From DASWTL01 sp966250385 (GTDB lineage Bacteria; Bacteroidota; Bacteroidia; Sphingobacteriales; Sphingobacteriaceae), in contig CBINHC010000014.1 of assembly GCA_966250385.1 (NCBI GenBank), positions 18,163-82,162 on the forward strand: a stretch of 64,000 bases of DNA, written 5' to 3'. This document shows, piece by piece, positions 60,672-64,000 of the stretch. Position 1 is the stretch's first letter, and the number at the start of each line of letters is the position of its first letter. Both the position numbers and the translations under genes were made by a program. The notes beneath the pieces are model-generated. The model saw only the letters and a list, made by a program, of their open reading frames with translations. It had not been told where the DNA came from and did not search any database.

Positions 60672-61523
60672 ATGGGCAGATTGAACCTTCAGGTAAGTAT
60701 TGACAGGGATTCCGGATTTTGTTTTGGGGTAGTGTACGCTATCGATATGGCAGAGGCGATCCTGAAAGAGGAGGGACAGCTATTCTGTCTGGGAGATATC
60801 GTTCATAACGATGAAGAGGTCGAACGCCTGAAGGCGCTCGGTTTGAGGATCATTAATCATGATGAGCTCAAAACGCTTAAAGATGCGAAGGTGCTCATTC
60901 GTGCTCACGGTGAAGCGCCGGAAACCTATCAGACCGCTTTGGAGAACAATATTATTTTGATTGATGCGTCCTGCCCGGTCGTCCTCAAACTCCAGAACCG
61001 TATCAAGAATTCCCATGATGACAACGAAAAGATTCTGATCTTCGGAAAACATGGTCATGCTGAGGTAATCGGTCTTCAGGGTCAGACCAATAATGAGGCT
61101 ATCGTTTTTCAGGATATCAATGAACTCGAGGATGTCAATCTGCCGGATAAGTTTACATTGTACAGTCAGACCACCAAAAGCACCGACAAGTTCTATTCGA
61201 TCAAGAATGAGTTAGTGAACCGCGGCTACGAGGTTAAGGCTAATGACACCATCTGCCGCCAGGTTTCCAACAGGGATGAGGAGCTGAGAACCTTCGTCAG
61301 GAATTTTGATCGCATCGTTTTTGTTTCCGGTAAGAAATCGTCGAACGGGAAAGTACTTTATGAAGTGTGCAAACAGTACAATCCCAATACTTATTTCATT
61401 TCAAAACCCGAAGAACTGAACGAAAGTATGTTCCTTTCGGGTGAAAAGGTCGGGATCTGCGGCGCGACTTCTACTCCTATGTGGCTGATGGAGCAGGTAA
61501 AGACCTCACTGCAGTCCTTTTAG
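60672..61523 (+). CDS. ispH: 4-hydroxy-3-methylbut-2-enyl diphosphate reductase
   Basis: Iron-sulfur enzyme that makes isopentenyl and dimethylallyl diphosphate, the last step of the MEP pathway. The 283-residue protein has all three cluster cysteines: C17 in GFCFGV, C101 in DASCPVV and C195 in NDTICRQVSN. The substrate histidines lie in RAHGEAP near 79 and GKHGHAE near 127. The ATG at 60672 is chosen because a canonical promoter ends 12 bases upstream. It is preceded by a glycosyltransferase gene that may use the isoprenoid product. Confidence 0.97.
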   Translation: MGRLNLQVSIDRDSGFCFGVVYAIDMAEAILKEEGQLFCLGDIVHNDEEVERLKALGLRIINHDELKTLKDAKVLIRAHGEAPETYQTALENNIILIDASCPVVLKLQNRIKNSHDDNEKILIFGKHGHAEVIGLQGQTNNEAIVFQDINELEDVNLPDKFTLYSQTTKSTDKFYSIKNELVNRGYEVKANDTICRQVSNRDEELRTFVRNFDRIVFVSGKKSSNGKVLYEVCKQYNPNTYFISKPEELNESMFLSGEKVGICGATSTPMWLMEQVKTSLQSF

Positions 61524-61596
61524 TTGGCACACGCCTGTAAACTATCACGCTTACTTCATATTCGACCCGCGAAACCGGATATCCGTTAAAACGTGC

Positions 61597-61604
61597 TATT
61601 TTTG
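61597..61604 (+). promoter_or_regulatory. hemH promoter -7 element almost at the start codon
   Basis: TATTTTTG matches TAnnTTTG and ends six bases before the ATG at 61610, so the transcript would start at or very near the start codon. No TTTG box is found at the expected distance upstream. Confidence 0.45.
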
Positions 61605-61609
61605 TTGCG

Positions 61610-62653
61610 ATGAACAAAGCGAAAAGAGGGGTCCTGATCGTGAATCTGGGCACTCCTGACAGTCCGTCCGTTGCCGATGTCCGGAAATATCTGAATGAGT
61701 TCCTTATGGACGGCCGGGTTATTGATATCCCGCCGTTGAGCCGTGCCCTGCTTGTTAAGGGCATCATCGTACCGTTTCGCGGACCGAAGTCCGCAAAGAC
61801 CTATCAGAAGATCTGGACTGAAAACGGTTCTCCGCTGATGTATTATGGTGCCCGGGTTGCTGAGCGTTTGCAGGACAATCTCGGTCATGATTATCACGTG
61901 GAACTGGCCATGCGGTATCAGAATCCCTCGATTGAATCTGCGCTCCAGAAGCTTCAGCAGGCCGGAGTGTCTTCCATTCGGGTGATCGCATTGTTTCCTC
62001 AATATGCATCCGCCACGACCGGCTCCGTACATGAGAAGGTCATGGAATTTGTCCGGACCTGGCAGACGATACCCGATATATCCTTTGTCAACTCATTCTG
62101 TGATGACGATCTGATGATCCGGGTTTTTGCCGAGAACGGAAGGAAGTACCGTCCGGAGTCTTTCGACCACATCCTGTTCAGTTTTCACGGGCTGCCCCAG
62201 AGGCAGTTAAAAAAAGCCGATATAACGGGGAAATATTGCTTGCAGTCAAAGGACTGCTGCGCCACCTTGACGCCGGCTAACCAGTTTTGTTATTCGGCCC
62301 AGTCTTACCATACTGCAAAGCTGATCGCAAAGGAGCTAAATATTCCCGCAGAAAAGTTTACGGTGACCTTCCAGTCGAGGCTTGGCAGGGATCCCTGGGC
62401 CCAGCCCTATACCAGTGAGGTGATCCATGAGCTGGCCCGCAAAGGTGCCAGGCGTATCCTGGTGTTCTGTCCCGCTTTTGTTGCCGACTGTCTTGAGACG
62501 ATCTATGAGATCGGTCAGGAGTATGATGAGGAGTTCCGAGAACTGGGCGGAGAAAAGATTCAGTTAGTGGAAAGCCTCAATGACGATCCCCTGTGGATAG
62601 AAGCACTTGCCCGGATGGCTACCGTTAGCCGACCCGCTTCAGTATTTCTCTAA
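61610..62653 (+). CDS. hemH: Ferrochelatase
   Basis: Inserts iron into protoporphyrin IX or a coproporphyrin, ending haem synthesis. The 347-residue protein begins MNKAKRGVLIVNLGTP and shows the family blocks RGPKSAKTYQKIW, ALFPQYASAT near 132, the metal-binding SFHGLPQRQL near 193, and FQSRLGRDPWAQPY near 251. A cysteine motif (CLQSKDCCATLTPANQFC) near 207 may hold an iron-sulfur cluster, as in some bacterial enzymes. Its last 29 bases overlap the end of the convergent waaA gene. Confidence 0.96.
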   Translation: MNKAKRGVLIVNLGTPDSPSVADVRKYLNEFLMDGRVIDIPPLSRALLVKGIIVPFRGPKSAKTYQKIWTENGSPLMYYGARVAERLQDNLGHDYHVELAMRYQNPSIESALQKLQQAGVSSIRVIALFPQYASATTGSVHEKVMEFVRTWQTIPDISFVNSFCDDDLMIRVFAENGRKYRPESFDHILFSFHGLPQRQLKKADITGKYCLQSKDCCATLTPANQFCYSAQSYHTAKLIAKELNIPAEKFTVTFQSRLGRDPWAQPYTSEVIHELARKGARRILVFCPAFVADCLETIYEIGQEYDEEFRELGGEKIQLVESLNDDPLWIEALARMATVSRPASVFL

Positions 62654-63875
62654 GGATCAAATCCGTGGCCCCGGTTTTCTGGCTGACATAAAGAGCTGCT
62701 GCTCTGCCGGCTTCATCCCGGCGTTCGACATTCTGCAGCCTACTGAATATGTTTTCAAGTTCAGCATAATTCCTCACGGAGAAGCCACCGCCCGTAGCGA
62801 TCAGGTCAATGGCTTCCTGAAACTTCTGATAGGCGGGGCCGAATATGACCGGCAATCCGAATGCCGCCGCCTCCAGGGTATTGTGTATACCGGTTCCGAA
62901 GCCTCCCCCGATAAAGGCGACTGTTCCGTATTGGTAAAGAGACGACAGCATACCAATGTTGTCAATGATCAGAACCCGCATCCCAGCTGCTCGTTCGTTT
63001 GACGCCTCAGGCTTAAGGTCTGCCAGTTTCGAATACCGGATCGCTGCGGGGAATGCGCGTTCAATGATTCTGATCTTATCGGGTTGAATTTCATGCGGAG
63101 CTACTATCAGATGCCAGTCCGAGTGCGCGGCGGAAAGCTGCGCCAGCAGGGCTTCATCTTCCGGCCAGGTACTCCCGGCGATCAGTACCTTCTTTCCCTC
63201 AGAAAACTGCTTAACCAGTTCAAGGTGCCGGGGGCGGGCCGCATTTTCGTGCACCCGGTCAAAACGGGTGTCACCTGAGATCGTTACATTATTCAACCCA
63301 AGCTGTGCCAGCAGGGACCGGCTCGCTTCATTCTGCACGAAGAAATGGGTGACGAAACTTAGAATCCTTCGGTGCAGCCCGCCGTACCATTTGAAAAAAA
63401 CCTGCTCTTTCCTGAAGATTGATGAGATCATGAATAACGGAATCTCATTCTTTTTTAATATTTTAAAGTAATGGAACCAATACTCGTATTTGGTGAAGAT
63501 GGCCAGTTCAGGATTTATGAGCCTGATAAACCGTTCAGCATTTTTGGGGGTATCCAGCGGCAGGTAGCATACTTGGGATGCAAGGGGGTAGTCTTTGCGG
63601 ATCTCGTACCCGGATGGCGAAAAGAATGTGATGATCAGGTTGCAATCGGGTCTGAGTTCTTTGAGCCGGTCTATCACCGGTCTTCCCTGTTCGAACTCGC
63701 CGAGTGATGCAAAATGAAACCATACGGATTTCCGTGAGGGATTTACCGACCGTTCCAGATGCTCAAATAAATTTTTACGTCCGGACAACCACTTCTCTGC
63801 TTTTTTGTTCTTGAGTGAGGCGATACGGATGAAAAGGGAGTAGAGAAACAGGCCTAGGTCGTAGAGGAAAACCAT
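62625..63875 (-). CDS. waaA: 3-deoxy-D-manno-octulosonic acid transferase WaaA
   Basis: Membrane enzyme that adds the Kdo sugar to lipid A, joining the core oligosaccharide. The 416-residue GT30 protein has a short N-terminal anchor helix, then SGRKNLFEHLERS and the sequence WFHFASLGEFEQGRPVI near residue 51 that marks the family, followed by GSTWPEDEALLAQ near 233 and GGGFGTGIHNTLEAAAFGLP near 323 of the second Rossmann domain. It converges with hemH and overlaps it by 29 bases. Its promoter region is shared with the divergent sugar-dehydrogenase gene at the window end. Confidence 0.95.
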   Translation of the reverse strand: MVFLYDLGLFLYSLFIRIASLKNKKAEKWLSGRKNLFEHLERSVNPSRKSVWFHFASLGEFEQGRPVIDRLKELRPDCNLIITFFSPSGYEIRKDYPLASQVCYLPLDTPKNAERFIRLINPELAIFTKYEYWFHYFKILKKNEIPLFMISSIFRKEQVFFKWYGGLHRRILSFVTHFFVQNEASRSLLAQLGLNNVTISGDTRFDRVHENAARPRHLELVKQFSEGKKVLIAGSTWPEDEALLAQLSAAHSDWHLIVAPHEIQPDKIRIIERAFPAAIRYSKLADLKPEASNERAAGMRVLIIDNIGMLSSLYQYGTVAFIGGGFGTGIHNTLEAAAFGLPVIFGPAYQKFQEAIDLIATGGGFSVRNYAELENIFSRLQNVERRDEAGRAAALYVSQKTGATDLILREILKRVG

Positions 63876-63938
63876 TTTACAAGTTATTCGTTATCTTCGC
63901 CCAAGTTAAGTTAATTCCTAAAACATAGAGTTTAAAAC

Positions 63939-64000
63939 ATGAAAATAGCAGTAGTCGGCACAGGTTATGTCGGTTTGGTGACCGGGACATGCCTGGCAGA
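63939..64000 (+). CDS. UDP-glucose/GDP-mannose dehydrogenase family (3' end outside window)
   Basis: Only the first 20 residues are visible: MKIAVVGTGYVGLVTGTCLA. This is the glycine-rich NAD-binding start of UDP-glucose 6-dehydrogenase and its relatives, which make UDP-glucuronate for capsule or lipopolysaccharide sugars. The start ATG at 63939 is the first in frame. The gene runs out of the window, so the exact substrate cannot be settled. Confidence 0.75.
   Translation, partial: MKIAVVGTGYVGLVTGTCLA

Overview
The window is chromosomal DNA of a Bacteroidota bacterium. The evidence is a SusC/SusD pair with attached glycoside hydrolases, two DUF5686 outer-membrane proteins, BT_3928-like and GH3-auxin-like proteins, an SDR-type threonine dehydrogenase, promoters of the TTTG-N20-TAnnTTTG type, and almost no Shine-Dalgarno sequences. 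The estimated mid-range GC content and the mixture of genes would suit the Chitinophagaceae or a neighbouring group, but the genus cannot be read from the sequence. No rRNA, tRNA, CRISPR array, insertion sequence or prophage was recognised.

0-15.7 kb is mostly housekeeping: a TerC fragment, an M28 peptidase, a probably frameshifted small secreted protein, a recJ-lptB-GH3-family operon, a metallo-beta-lactamase-fold hydrolase, yceI with a palindrome next to its promoter, gcvP, a pdxJ-mnmH-selD operon (selenium for tRNA) and ahcY. 15.7-16.7 kb is a gap of about 1 kb with no convincing gene. 16.7-36 kb holds PAP2, an SdiA-regulated-like propeller, bacilliredoxin, folP-cdaA, a tight operon DUF1599/BT_3928/DinB/aroK, a PyrR-like phosphoribosyltransferase, a DUF2807 adhesin-like protein, rlmD, an operon kbl-pheS-Rieske-like lipoprotein-TetR, tandem DUF5686 proteins and trhO.

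36.1-51.8 kb is a polysaccharide utilisation locus: a membrane-anchored propeller/LuxR regulator, SusC, SusD, a LamG lipoprotein, two glucoamylase-like (GH144-type) lipoproteins, a GH43-CBM32-FnIII protein and a GH3 beta-glucosidase. GH144 plus GH3 point to beta-1,2-glucan as the substrate; this is inferred from family knowledge. The GH43 enzyme does not fit that substrate and is the most interesting question in the locus. A strong inverted repeat lies between the binding/import genes and the enzyme genes.

51.9-64 kb holds a PagL-like lipid A deacylase, yebC, an SDR threonine dehydrogenase, a secreted two-repeat protein, a DUF1206 remnant broken by one base, asd, a PBP4-type dacB containing a G10 tract, LiaF-like and DoxX membrane proteins, a GT2 glycosyltransferase, ispH, hemH, waaA and the start of a UDP-sugar dehydrogenase gene.

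Several genes connect functionally. Threonine dehydrogenase, Kbl and GcvP would convert threonine to glycine and then to C1 units. SelD and MnmH make 2-selenouridine in tRNA. LptB, WaaA and the PagL-like enzyme all act on lipopolysaccharide.
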